Below, piece by piece: positions 30,362 through 39,109 of a stretch of 39,285 nucleotides of DNA (the stretch's first letter is position 1; each line of letters begins with the position of its first letter). Source of the DNA: Microvirga sp. (GTDB taxonomy: Bacteria; Pseudomonadota; Alphaproteobacteria; Rhizobiales; Beijerinckiaceae); NCBI GenBank assembly GCA_031181145.1, contig JAPSLB010000044.1, positions 1 through 39,285 on the forward strand, read 5' to 3'. The notes beneath the pieces are model-generated. The model was not told where the DNA came from. It saw only the letters and a program-made list of their open reading frames with translations, and made no database searches. A program made the position numbers and the translations under genes.

Positions 30362-31672
30362 ATGCAAATCAGTGTCTTTGGAATTGGCTATGTTGGAGCC
30401 GTTTCGGCTGCGTGCTTAGCAAACGATGGCCACAATGTCATTGCGGTCGATCCGAATCCGCAGAAAGTGGAGCCCCTGAATGCAGGCATGAGCCCGATCG
30501 TCGAGCCAGGACTCGGCGAGTTGATCCAAGACGGAATCCGCAGCAAGCGTCTCAAGGCGACAAACGACGTCCGTGAAGCGATTCAGGGGTCAGACCTGTC
30601 ATTCATCTGCGTCGGCACGCCCTCACGATCCAACGGTTCCCTCGACACCAGCTATGTCACGGCGGCGGCTGAGCAGATCGGCTTCGCGATCCGGGAAAAG
30701 AACTCTTTCCATTCCGTCGTGATGCGCTCCACCATCCTTCCGGGCACGATGGAGAACATCATCGTGCCCGCCCTCGAGCGCGCCTCCGGGCGGCAGGCAG
30801 GAGTTGGCTTTGGTGTGGCATATTATCCCGAATTCCTGCGGGAGAGTACGGCCATTACGGACTACTACGATCCAGGTGCAATCATCTTCGGGCGCCATGA
30901 CCAGGCCACCATCGATCGATTGATCGAACTGCATAGGATCTTCAAGATCGAGCCGCGGATCGTAACGATCCGCACGGCTGAAGCAGTAAAGTACACCAAT
31001 AACGCCTGGCACGCCTTGAAGATCAGTTTTGCCAACGAAATCGGCAACATTTGCAAGGCCGCAGGGATCGACGGCCACGCCGTGATGGACGTTCTTTGCT
31101 CGGACACGCGGCTCAACATCTCGAAAGCCTATCTCAAACCTGGGTTTGCCTTCGGGGGAGCGTGCCTTCCCAAGGATTTGCGGGCCTTGCGCTTTGCAGC
31201 CCGCAAGCTGGAGGTGGCAACGCCGGTTCTCGACGCCACCATGGAGGCGAACGAAGAGCAACTCCGGCGCGCCTACTCCATGGTTGCAGCCACAGGCAAG
31301 CGACGCATCGGTCTCATCGGTTTGAGCTTCAAGCCTGAGACGGACGACCTGCGCGAAAGCCCACTTGTGGAGCTTGCCGAGCGGCTGTTCGGTCGCGGCT
31401 ACGACATACGGATTTATGATCCGAACATTCAAGTTTCGAAATTGACCGGCGCCAATCTGAACTTCGTGCGCTCTCACCTGCCACATCTGACGTCATTGCT
31501 CACGGCAGACATCAACGAAGTGGTCGAGCATGCCGAAGTTTTCGTCCTTGGCAACCGTACAGAAGCTCAGCGTTTGATGGGCGTCGTGGACGATGGCCGC
31601 CCGCTTATCGACCTCGTCCGTATCGATCAGACGAGGTGTTCCGGTGACTTCTATCAGGGTATCTGTTGGTAA
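30362..31672 (+). CDS. algD: GDP-mannose 6-dehydrogenase, AlgD-like
   Basis: Oxidises GDP-mannose to GDP-mannuronic acid with two NAD+, the committed step toward alginate-like polymers. The 436 residues align almost without gaps to Pseudomonas AlgD: NAD site GIGYVGAVSAACLA (7-20), FICVGTPSRSNG (81-92), catalytic region K210-N214 with the YTNNAWHALK segment, and active-site C268 in FGGACLPKDLRAL (264-276), ending DFYQGICW, the AlgD C-terminus. The UDP-glucose dehydrogenases, its nearest relatives, have a different end. The ATG is 2 nt after an in-frame TAA-like stop region and is AT-poor upstream. It lies upstream of algA/manC; no alg8/alg44-type synthase is in the window, so the final polymer is not established. 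Confidence 0.92.
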   Translation: MQISVFGIGYVGAVSAACLANDGHNVIAVDPNPQKVEPLNAGMSPIVEPGLGELIQDGIRSKRLKATNDVREAIQGSDLSFICVGTPSRSNGSLDTSYVTAAAEQIGFAIREKNSFHSVVMRSTILPGTMENIIVPALERASGRQAGVGFGVAYYPEFLRESTAITDYYDPGAIIFGRHDQATIDRLIELHRIFKIEPRIVTIRTAEAVKYTNNAWHALKISFANEIGNICKAAGIDGHAVMDVLCSDTRLNISKAYLKPGFAFGGACLPKDLRALRFAARKLEVATPVLDATMEANEEQLRRAYSMVAATGKRRIGLIGLSFKPETDDLRESPLVELAERLFGRGYDIRIYDPNIQVSKLTGANLNFVRSHLPHLTSLLTADINEVVEHAEVFVLGNRTEAQRLMGVVDDGRPLIDLVRIDQTRCSGDFYQGICW

Positions 31673-31751
31673 TCCCATCAGTGTCCGGCTCTCTCGGCCG
31701 GTATGGAGACATGTGTCCGATGCCTTTGCCGTGGCCGCTTTCCCGGTCGCA

Positions 31752-32590
31752 CTACCGTCGGAAGGCTATCGCGTGAATGGGGGCGGCCCTATCGGCACGA
31801 TCGGTCTTCCGGCGGTATGGCGCTGCGGCTGGGGGATCCTGCATTTTGAGGGGGATCTGGTCACTCGGGACAGGGTGACAATTGTCGCTTCGGTCATCGA
31901 GACAGACGGTCAAAGGATCTTCAAAGTTATCTTCCGCAGTCTTGGCTGGGATTACGACAAAGTCGATCTTGTCATCGGTAGGGTCGACGGAGCGGGCGAA
32001 CGAGATGGGCTCACCTGTGCATCGAAGACCATCGCGCGGCGCTGTGCTGCAAAGGACGGTATCGCCGCCGCCAAAGATGGTGACCGCAGCGCATCTCGGG
32101 ACATCATTCGGGAATGCTTGGAACTCCACCTGCATGATCGTCGGTCCGGCGAAACGACAGCCGACGAGATGAGCGGATTTCGTGGCAGCGGCATTTTCTT
32201 TGAACGGTGTGTGCTGGGCTTCGTGCAACACCATGCTCTCATGTCGTCAAGGAGCCAGATGCTGCGGGGCATCGTTATCGATAGGCCTTGCGACGGTTTC
32301 ATTCTACCACCCTGCAGTCTCAGGGTAGCCATCGCCCGAGAAGGAGCGCAGAGCCTTGTTCTGCGTGGGAAGACGAGCACGCGGGACATCGCGCCTGGCA
32401 TCCATCGAGGTGAAGTTCTGCGCTTCCGACATCAGGCGGGAGCTGGAGCCGGACACGCTGATGGCCCACTCATACCGGGGCGATCGCTGGGCGATACTGC
32501 CATCGGCCAGCCGGTATCCGGTGATCTCGACATGTTCTCAGGGTTGCCGACTGGTGCGGCCATGGGAAGGTTTAATGCCAGCCTGAAACG
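31752..32590 (-). pseudogene. Broken minus-strand coding remnant, family unknown
   Basis: Between algD and algA several minus-strand pieces in different frames look like real protein: EITGYRLADGSIAQRSPRYE and WAISVSGSSSRLMSEAQN (about 32560-32430), FSGDGYPETAGW (about 32340), and a longer piece containing EFQAFPNDVPRCAAVTIFGG and FARSVDPTDDKIDFVVIPAK (about 32180-31900). Third positions of the last piece are GC-rich, as in genes. The pieces are split by frame changes and stops, so a decayed gene is the best reading. I do not recognise the family. A plus-strand frame (31593-32600) is also open but has a shadow-like composition. Confidence 0.35.
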
Positions 32591-32757
32591 GGTGGGGTGA
32601 GATGGCTTCGATTCTCACCCAAGCGGGCGAGGAGAGGAGCGTACGGAAGGTCGAACAACGACCTGAGGCGCATGAACGAAGCGGGCCGCGAACCTCTAGT
32701 AAATCAAGTTCGTCACCGGGAATGTTTGGACTGACGTGTCGAGATAGGAGATGAACA

Positions 32758-34176
32758 ATGGATAATATCATTCCCGTGCTGATGTGCGGAGGATCGGGGA
32801 CACGCTTGTGGCCCGTCTCGCGGGCCAGCGAACCCAAGCAGTTTCATGCCCTATCGGGTCAGAGAAGCCTCTTTCAGCAAACGGTGCAGCGCTTCCGCAC
32901 GGAACTCTATGCAGAGCCGCTCGTCATCGTGAATAACATTCATCGTGATCTTGCGTTGCGCGAGATCGGAGAACTGCAATCGGGTCCCGTACGATTGCTC
33001 GTCGAACCGTCCGTCCGTAGCACCGCACCGGCCATCGCAGCTGCTGCAGCCCTGATCGCGGAGGAGGATCCGGACCGCTTGATGCTGGTCGCTCCGAGCG
33101 ATCACCTGATTGAAAAGGCCGAGGTGTTCTCCGATGCCGTGAGCCACGCAGCCCAGGCAGCCCGTCAGGGGCAGATCGTCCTGTTCGGGATCCGGCCCAC
33201 TCATGCCGAGACGGGGTTTGGATACATGGAAGTCGGAGAACCTTTCGACGACCTCAGCTTCAGGGTGGCCGGCTTCGTCGAGAAGCCCAAGCGATCCGCG
33301 GCCGAAGCGCTCTTCGCGGGTGGTCGCCACCTGTGGAACAGCGGGATTTTCATGTTCACCGCGCGCACGATTATGGCTGAGATCGAGCAGTATGCACCGG
33401 ACGTCATGGCCTGTGCCCGGCGAGCTGTAAGCATGGCTCATCGCAGCAACGATACCATTCGGCTTTCTGCAGAGTTCGATGCGGCTCCGGTAATCTCTAT
33501 CGACTATGCGGTTATGGAGAAGAGCGAGAGGCTCGTCTGCATACCGGTGTCACCGAACTGGCGCGATCTCGGCTCGTGGTCGGCGCTCTGGGATGTCGGA
33601 TCGAAGGACACCAATGGCAATGTCGCACGTGGAGACACGGTTCTTCATGACGTGCGCAACAGTTACGTTCATGGCGGTTCGCGGCTTGTGGCAGTGATGG
33701 GAGTCGAGAAAATCGTAGTGGTCGATACCGCTGACGCTGTTTTGATCAGCTCGCTTGACCAAGCTCAGAATGTCGGACGGCTCGCAATCGAACTGGCATC
33801 TGCAAAGCGACCTGAGGCGAATCTGCATCGCAAGGTCCGCAGACCCTGGGGATCGTACGAATGCTTGAGGCAGGGCGAGGGATTTCAGGTCAAACACATC
33901 ATCGTCGACATGGCAGGACGCCTGTCGCTCCAGTACCACCACCATCGGTCGGAGCATTGGACAGTCGTGTCGGGGACGGCACGGGTCACGGTAGGGGACA
34001 GAGTCTTCGTGATGACGGCCAACGAGTCAGTCTATATCCCGAAGGGGGACGTGCATCGGCTGGAGAATATTGGTGACGATGAACTGCACCTGATCGAAGT
34101 TCAATGTGGCACCTACCTCGGTGAGGACGACATCGTACGTCTGGAGGATCAATATGATCGCATCGTAACGATCTGA
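32758..34176 (+). CDS. algA: Mannose-1-phosphate guanylyltransferase/mannose-6-phosphate isomerase
   Basis: Bifunctional enzyme making GDP-mannose: it converts fructose-6-phosphate to mannose-6-phosphate and joins mannose-1-phosphate to GMP. The 472 residues contain a nucleotidyltransferase domain (about 3-285) with GGSGTRLWPVSRASEPKQF (11-29) and GFVEKPKRSAAE (about 177-188), and a C-terminal type II isomerase cupin (about 350-465) with RPWGSYECL, LQYHHHRSEHW and YIPKGDVHRLEN. AGGAG is 7 nt before the ATG. The same family is called ManC, AlgA or CpsB. Together with algD it gives GDP-mannuronate; GDP-mannose may also feed other polymers. Confidence 0.95.
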   Translation: MDNIIPVLMCGGSGTRLWPVSRASEPKQFHALSGQRSLFQQTVQRFRTELYAEPLVIVNNIHRDLALREIGELQSGPVRLLVEPSVRSTAPAIAAAAALIAEEDPDRLMLVAPSDHLIEKAEVFSDAVSHAAQAARQGQIVLFGIRPTHAETGFGYMEVGEPFDDLSFRVAGFVEKPKRSAAEALFAGGRHLWNSGIFMFTARTIMAEIEQYAPDVMACARRAVSMAHRSNDTIRLSAEFDAAPVISIDYAVMEKSERLVCIPVSPNWRDLGSWSALWDVGSKDTNGNVARGDTVLHDVRNSYVHGGSRLVAVMGVEKIVVVDTADAVLISSLDQAQNVGRLAIELASAKRPEANLHRKVRRPWGSYECLRQGEGFQVKHIIVDMAGRLSLQYHHHRSEHWTVVSGTARVTVGDRVFVMTANESVYIPKGDVHRLENIGDDELHLIEVQCGTYLGEDDIVRLEDQYDRIVTI

Positions 34177-34399
34177 CCGCTGGCGCAGATTGCAGGGCGT
34201 TGATTACCGCCTTCTCCGGCCCTGAGCTCAGGAGCCTTGGCTCGGGAGAAGGGGGCGTACGTCTGAAACTGGAGCAGCGCATCGTCGATGACGAGATCCG
34301 GTAACGGACTGACTTAAGCCCGCGAAAGACGCAGCCAAACAGGTCGTGAGCAGGAAAGCGGAGCAGTCTGTCGGATGTCGTTCTCAAGCGTAGCTTCAG

Positions 34400-34900
34400 C
34401 CGGGTGCTGCATGGCGAGGACAAGCAGGAAAGTACCCTTGATCCTGCGCGGCTGCCGACGGCGTTGTCGTAATGAATATTGGGATAGGAACTGCTGCCAG
34501 TTCCATCATCGTCTTCGCCATGGTCGCGACCAAGGCTAATCCCGGCACCGTGATTTCCGTAGACGATGGTGTGCCTGAAGGTGTTGCCGCTGTCGCACGC
34601 AGCGAGTCCCGCAGATTTCCTGTCCAGCAGACCCGTAAAGAGATTGTGCTCCACGACGTTTCCTGAGGGACCTTCCTCAGTGTCCACGCATTCGTTGCTG
34701 TGCGGCGAATGTGTTGTGATGGATCCAGTTCGCATTCGAGCGGCAGCGGGTGCATCCGGTTCGCCTCGTTTCCCAAGATGCTCGGGAGCAGTTCCAAGAA
34801 TTTGCGGCGTCACCAAAACAATCTTGCTGTGCAGCTTCGATCATCTTGAAAGTGGGTAAGGGATCGCCCGTCAAGATTCCGGAAAACCACATCGCGCTTA
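34400..34900 (-). pseudogene. Remnant of a right-handed beta-helix (polysaccharide-lyase/epimerase-like) protein
   Basis: Minus-strand text reads, in two frames, NANWIHHNTF (about 34730) and then NECVDTEEGPSGNVVEHNLF, followed by CDSGNTFRHTIVYGNHGAGI and YPNIHYDNAV (to about 34460). The recurring N-x-I/V-x-x-N-x-F/V-x-G-N pattern is that of parallel beta-helix repeats (PbH1) in polysaccharide lyases and mannuronan C5-epimerases. There is no start, frames change near 34690, and the end runs into unrelated sequence, so it is a decayed fragment. Its place directly after algA suggests it once modified the polymer; that is inference. From 34901 to 35167 I see no gene. Confidence 0.6.
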
Positions 34901-35167
34901 CACCTTCTGGCCGAAGCGCCGTCGATGTTTCATACGGATCTGCCTAATCCATGAGTTAATTCTTGAGGAGACTCATCTTGCGGCAGGATGAAAAAGAAGC
35001 CAGCCGCCCCCGTGAAGAAACTGTGTCAGAGCACGAGCCGAAAGGGCCATTCGGCATTGTCGGAATGTTACTCCCTAAGCAGTAACTGGTACCTCCTTTG
35101 CCTCAGTAGTCCAGGGCGTGGCACCCCGTATAATCAGGGGTAATCTTTGTGAAAAAGGCTCCCCCGT

Positions 35168-35956
35168 ATGTCAAACATGCTTCAAGTCACCACGATCTTG
35201 GGCTGCAAGAATTCCATGCTCCGCGAGGGGATCAAGCATATTCTGTCGAGTACGCGGTACAAGGTTCATCCTGAGGACTTGAGCTGTCGAGGTACGGCAG
35301 CGCCGCAGCTCTACGGACATACACCGAGTCTCTATATTATCGATAGCAACCTCTACCCGAACGGAATGGCGACCGTTGTCCGGGAACTGAAGGGGCAGCA
35401 TGCCAATACGCGTGTCGTGATCCTTGCAGACGGGTTCGACTTGGAGGAAATGAAGCTCTCTCTTCAGGCTGGCGCCGATGGCTATTGTCTTGCGACTACA
35501 GGATGCGAGGCGCTGATCAAGTACCTGGATCTCGTCATGCTGGGGGAGGTAGTTTTTCCGTCATCCGCCCTTCTGAATGCCGTATCGTCTCCGAGTGAGG
35601 TGGCTGTTCGCAAGGAGAGCGCTCCGATTGCAATGTCTCCCCTCCAGGCAGAGCGACTGACCGAGGCGAAGGATTCCGTGATCCGAACATTGTCGAGTCG
35701 CGAAGCTGAGATTCTCCAATGTCTGATGGAGGGGGCACCGAACAAGGTCATCGCCCGCAAGCTCGAGGTTGCAGAGGCAACCGTCAAGGTTCACATCAAG
35801 GCAATTTTGAGAAAGATCCGCGTGGCCAACCGCACCCAGGCAGCCATGTGGGCTGTCAATCACCTGTCGGGCGCCAGCCAGGAGGCGCCTTGGCCCCAGG
35901 CCCAATCGGACGATCACGCTGTGTCGCAGCTCTCGCCGCTTTCGAAGGTTTTCTGA
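35168..35956 (+). CDS. LuxR/NarL-type regulator with degenerate receiver (paralogue 1)
   Basis: The 262 residues combine an N-terminal receiver-like domain (about 5-125) with a LuxR/NarL helix-turn-helix (about 172-235: LSSREAEILQCLMEGAPNKV, then EATVKVHIKAILRKIRVANR). The receiver lacks the usual acidic pair (the opening reads TTILGCKNSMLREG) and has threonine in place of the conserved lysine (GYCLATTG). D59 is at the phospho-acceptor position. Normal phosphorylation is therefore doubtful, and it may bind a partner or ligand instead. The ATG has the leader GAAAAAGGCTCCC, shared with paralogue 2. It follows the exopolysaccharide genes. The target is unknown. Confidence 0.88.
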   Translation: MSNMLQVTTILGCKNSMLREGIKHILSSTRYKVHPEDLSCRGTAAPQLYGHTPSLYIIDSNLYPNGMATVVRELKGQHANTRVVILADGFDLEEMKLSLQAGADGYCLATTGCEALIKYLDLVMLGEVVFPSSALLNAVSSPSEVAVRKESAPIAMSPLQAERLTEAKDSVIRTLSSREAEILQCLMEGAPNKVIARKLEVAEATVKVHIKAILRKIRVANRTQAAMWAVNHLSGASQEAPWPQAQSDDHAVSQLSPLSKVF

Positions 35957-35995
35957 AGAAACGGCCCAAGGTGTTTTGTGCCCGCGATTGATGGA

Positions 35996-36223
35996 TCAGT
36001 GCAGGCTATGCGTGAGTTTGATCGAGAACAGTACTTTGCCATTTGAGTCGACAGCATCCAGCCGCCAGTTGTCCCAGTCGATCAACTCTCCGTCTGCTTC
36101 TGCGCGAAGTTCCGCAATGGCCTTGAGGGCTTGAGCCCAAGCTTGATCTAAATCCCTTACATCGACACCTTCGTCGTCGATGATCGTCTCGTCAGCACTA
36201 ACCAGGTTGAAGTAGCATCTCAT
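35996..36223 (-). CDS. DUF6894 small protein
   Basis: The 75-residue product fits DUF6894, small proteins abundant in Methylobacteriaceae and Bradyrhizobiaceae: MRCYFNLVSADETIIDDEGV at the start, then a helix (LDQAWAQALKAIAELRAEA, about 25-43) and the strand DWDNWRLDAVDSNGKVLFSI (about 49-68). Function is unknown. There is no signal peptide. ATG 36223 gives the full family N-terminus. It is placed on the opposite strand between the two LuxR-type paralogues, with no evidence of shared function. Confidence 0.82.
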   Translation of the reverse strand: MRCYFNLVSADETIIDDEGVDVRDLDQAWAQALKAIAELRAEADGELIDWDNWRLDAVDSNGKVLFSIKLTHSLH

Positions 36224-36406
36224 GATCAGTAAGGGCGGGCCGGTTCTTTGATGTCTGACATGTTATCGGGATCCATTCGGGGAGCGCTTCCACGCCAGTG
36301 ACGTCAGGGAAGTAGTCTTCCCCACTGGGCAAGCTCTTACCCCAGATTGGGCTTGAATGGCACAACTTTGTGGAGAGATTTCGTTCCTAAGATTTCGCAG
36401 GGTCGT

Positions 36407-36430
36407 CTGCTCCGGGCATCGAGGGAGCAG
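36407..36430. other. Stem-loop in the interval upstream of paralogue 2
   Basis: CTGCTCC (36407-36413) and GGAGCAG (36424-36430) form a 7-bp stem with a 10-nt loop. The 379-bp interval 36224-36602 contains no gene. Its last 130 bp are clearly more AT-rich than the surroundings and hold the CtrA box at 36480-36494. Confidence 0.5.
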
Positions 36431-36479
36431 CTGATCAACCTTCATGCATGCTACAGAGTTTCATTTTATGGTCGAGGTG

Positions 36480-36494
36480 TTAACAAATATTTAA
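36480..36494 (+). promoter_or_regulatory. Perfect CtrA box upstream of the second LuxR-type regulator
   Basis: TTAA (36480-36483), CAAATAT, TTAA (36491-36494), followed by C: an exact TTAA-N7-TTAAC match, 108 nt before the ATG at 36603. The site is palindromic, so it could also act toward the minus-strand DUF6894 gene, 257 nt away. Confidence 0.65.
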
Positions 36495-36602
36495 CAGATG
36501 TGAATAGGAGGTTATTGTAGGAATTAATCGAATAAGCTAATTTCCCTAAAGGAAAGTATCGTATCCCTCCCGTTTGGACTGAAGACCAGAAAAGGCTCTC
36601 CT

Positions 36603-37421
36603 ATGCGGAAAACCTACGATCTTGATGGCTCGTCCCTCTCGGGCGTGCCGCTCACGAGAGACATCGGGCAGGCCCGGTACCTGGAACTAGCCCACGCGTC
36701 GGATGCATCCCAGGACCGGTACATGGCTTCCCAAACGACCCCAACTCTCCTCGTTGAGGCTAATACTCTACTGCGTGAGGGGTTGAGGCGAATTCTTGCG
36801 GAGACGGCCTACAATCCTGTCGCCCTATCGTCGAGTTTCGAAGGGCTCCTCACGGAGTGGGAAGCGGGTGCCGCTCCGTTTCTGCTGATCATGGACAGTG
36901 CGCGAGATCATGACGATGCCTGCGAGCAGGTTCGGCGAATCAAGCAGCAATATGCCTCGGCCCGGGTGTTGATGCTGGTCGATCAGTACGATCTCAAGCA
37001 GATCATCTCAGCGTTTCAGGCAGGAGCGGATGCCTATCTCGTCAAGTCCGTATCCTGCGAGGTTCTGGTGAAGACGCTGGATCTTGTCATGCTCGGAGAG
37101 GTCGTATTTCCCTCAGCCGTTCTCGAATTGCTGAACGAGCATGTTCTGCGACCCAGTGTGGAGACGGATGCGCACGGCGCGGTAAAGTCCTCGGGCGAAC
37201 ACTTCCAAAGCAAGGGGCTGTCCGTTCGGGAGACTGTGATCCTGCGCTGCCTCATGGAAGGGGATTCGAACAAGCTCATCGCGCGCAAGTTCGACATCAC
37301 TGAGGCGACGGTCAAGGTTCACGTCAAGGCGATTCTGCGCAAGATCCACGCGAAGAACAGAACGCAAGCCGCCATCTGGGCGGCGAGCCATCTACCCGTC
37401 GATGGGCAGATGTCGGCCTGA
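36603..37421 (+). CDS. LuxR/NarL-type response regulator (paralogue 2)
   Basis: The 272 residues include an unusual N-terminal extension (1-40), a receiver-like domain (about 45-165) and a LuxR/NarL helix-turn-helix (about 203-263, LSVRETVILRCLMEGDSNKL, then EATVKVHVKAILRKIHAKNR). D98 sits at the phospho-acceptor position and K148 (AYLVKSV) is kept, but the acidic pair is reduced to a glutamate (LLVEANTLLREG). It is clearly paralogous to the 35168 regulator, with the same linker LDLVMLGEVVFPS. Start 36603 is supported by the leader GAAAAGGCTCTCC, which matches that of paralogue 1, and by GC-rich third positions over the extension. ATG 36723 is the alternative. Confidence 0.88.
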   Translation: MRKTYDLDGSSLSGVPLTRDIGQARYLELAHASDASQDRYMASQTTPTLLVEANTLLREGLRRILAETAYNPVALSSSFEGLLTEWEAGAAPFLLIMDSARDHDDACEQVRRIKQQYASARVLMLVDQYDLKQIISAFQAGADAYLVKSVSCEVLVKTLDLVMLGEVVFPSAVLELLNEHVLRPSVETDAHGAVKSSGEHFQSKGLSVRETVILRCLMEGDSNKLIARKFDITEATVKVHVKAILRKIHAKNRTQAAIWAASHLPVDGQMSA

Positions 37422-37435
37422 GACGAGGCTTAACC

Positions 37436-39076
37436 TCAGGCCGACTGCCTGATGACTTCGACCGTGCGCGCGTGATCCTCCAGGATCATCGCGGCACCTT
37501 TCTCCGCAATCATGAGCGTTGGTGAATTGGTGTTGCCGCTGGTGATTGTGGGCATGACCGATGCATCGATCACGCGCAGGCCCTCGATGCCGTGAATCCG
37601 GAGGCGCTCATCCGTCACGGCCATGGGATCATTCTCGGGCCCCATCTTGGCCGTGCCGACCGGATGGAAGATGGTGGTGCCGATATCGCGGGCGCCGTGG
37701 AGGAGCTCGTCATCCGTGTTCAGGTGAGCGCCGGGTTTGTATTCCTCGGGGCGGTATTTCTGGAGCGCCGGCATCGAAACGATGCGGCGGACGAGACGCA
37801 GCGAATCCACCGCAACCTGCTGATCCTCCGGCGTTGACAAGTAGTTGGCTCGTATCGAAGGCGGGTCGGCTGCATGACCGCTGCGGATTTTGATGCTTCC
37901 GCGGCTCGTTGGCCTCAGGTTGCAGACGCTTGCCGTGAAAGCAGGGAAGGGGTGCGGCTCCTCACCGAACTTTTCGAGCGACAGAGGCTGAATGTGGAAT
38001 TGAAGGTTGGGCGTAGCATAGTCTGGAGAAGAGCGGGTGAATGCCCCCAGCTGTGATGGCGCCATGGTGAGCGGCCCACGCCGGAACAGGGCGTATTCCA
38101 GGGCCATGAAGCCCTTCTTCACGAGCGAGCGGTATTCCTCGTTGAGGGTGCGCGCGCCGTGGACCTTATAGATAGGTCGCAGTTGCAGATGGTCCTGCAG
38201 GTTCTCGCCGACGCCCGGCAGGTGCCGAAGGACCTGAATGCCATGTTCCTGCAGGAGATTGCCGTCTCCAATGCCGGACAATTGCAGGATCTGCGGAGAG
38301 GCCACCGCGCCGGCCGACAGAATGACCTCGTTGCGTGCCAGGATGCGCCGGAGCGTGCCCTGCTGCATGATCTCGACCCCGACCGCCCGAGCCTCCTCGA
38401 AGAGGATGCGCGTGGCGTGCGCATTGACTTCGAGCCTCAGATTCGGGCGTGAGAGAGCAGGCTTCAGAAAGCCACGTGCAGCCGACCAGCGCCGTCCGTT
38501 CTTCTGGTTCACGTGGAAGTAGGAAATTCCTTCGTTGCTGCCCGTGTTGAAGTCCGTCGTACGGGGAATGCCGGCCTGAACGGCGGCCTCAATGAAGGTG
38601 TCGAGAATGTCCCAGCGCATGCGAGGCGGTTCGACACGCCATTCTCCCCCGCTGCCGTGATGCTCACCGGCGCCGAGATAATGGTCAAGGTGCTGACGGA
38701 AGATGGGGCGCACATCGTCCCAGCCCCATCCTTTCAGGCCCAGCTGGCGCCAGCCGTCGTAATCCTCGCGCTGGCCGCGCATGTAGATCATGGCGTTGAT
38801 TGCGGAGCAGCCGCCGAGGACCTTGCCTCGCGGATAGTTAAGGATGCGTCCGTTGAGTCCGGGCTCGCTCTCGGTCTTGAACATCCAGTCCGAGCGCGGG
38901 TTGCCGATGGCGAACAGATAGCCGACTGGAATGTGGAACCAGATCCAGTTGTCCTTCCCGCCGGCCTCGATCAGGCAGACGGAGTTGCGGGGATCCTTCG
39001 AGAGGCGGTTCGCCAGAACGCAGCCTGCCGAGCCTCCTCCGATGATGACGTAGTCGAACGTGGTGCTATCGGACAT
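37436..39076 (-). CDS. GMC-family FAD oxidoreductase
   Basis: Flavoprotein of the glucose-methanol-choline family, 546 residues. It has the FAD-binding start DYVIIGGGSAGCVLANRLS (about 8-26), the signature around YPRGKVLGGCSAINAMIYMR (about 80-99), and the catalytic C-terminal pair in FHPVGTAKMG (His) and SGNTNSPTLMIAEKGA (Asn). The closest characterised relatives are choline dehydrogenase BetA and alcohol dehydrogenases such as AlkJ; the substrate cannot be decided from sequence. ATG 39076 has GAGG 8 nt upstream; a TTG 12 nt earlier is less likely. No betB or betI is next to it, which argues against choline oxidation. It lies downstream of an ABC permease gene on the same strand. Confidence 0.93.
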   Translation of the reverse strand: MSDSTTFDYVIIGGGSAGCVLANRLSKDPRNSVCLIEAGGKDNWIWFHIPVGYLFAIGNPRSDWMFKTESEPGLNGRILNYPRGKVLGGCSAINAMIYMRGQREDYDGWRQLGLKGWGWDDVRPIFRQHLDHYLGAGEHHGSGGEWRVEPPRMRWDILDTFIEAAVQAGIPRTTDFNTGSNEGISYFHVNQKNGRRWSAARGFLKPALSRPNLRLEVNAHATRILFEEARAVGVEIMQQGTLRRILARNEVILSAGAVASPQILQLSGIGDGNLLQEHGIQVLRHLPGVGENLQDHLQLRPIYKVHGARTLNEEYRSLVKKGFMALEYALFRRGPLTMAPSQLGAFTRSSPDYATPNLQFHIQPLSLEKFGEEPHPFPAFTASVCNLRPTSRGSIKIRSGHAADPPSIRANYLSTPEDQQVAVDSLRLVRRIVSMPALQKYRPEEYKPGAHLNTDDELLHGARDIGTTIFHPVGTAKMGPENDPMAVTDERLRIHGIEGLRVIDASVMPTITSGNTNSPTLMIAEKGAAMILEDHARTVEVIRQSA

Positions 39077-39109
39077 GACACGCCTCAATCGATAGCCAAA
39101 GGCATCGCC

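Noticed and set aside
31593..32600. 335-codon plus-strand open frame between algD and algA
   Set aside because: It overlaps the end of algD, has no ribosome binding site or family resemblance, and the minus strand has more gene-like text over the same DNA.
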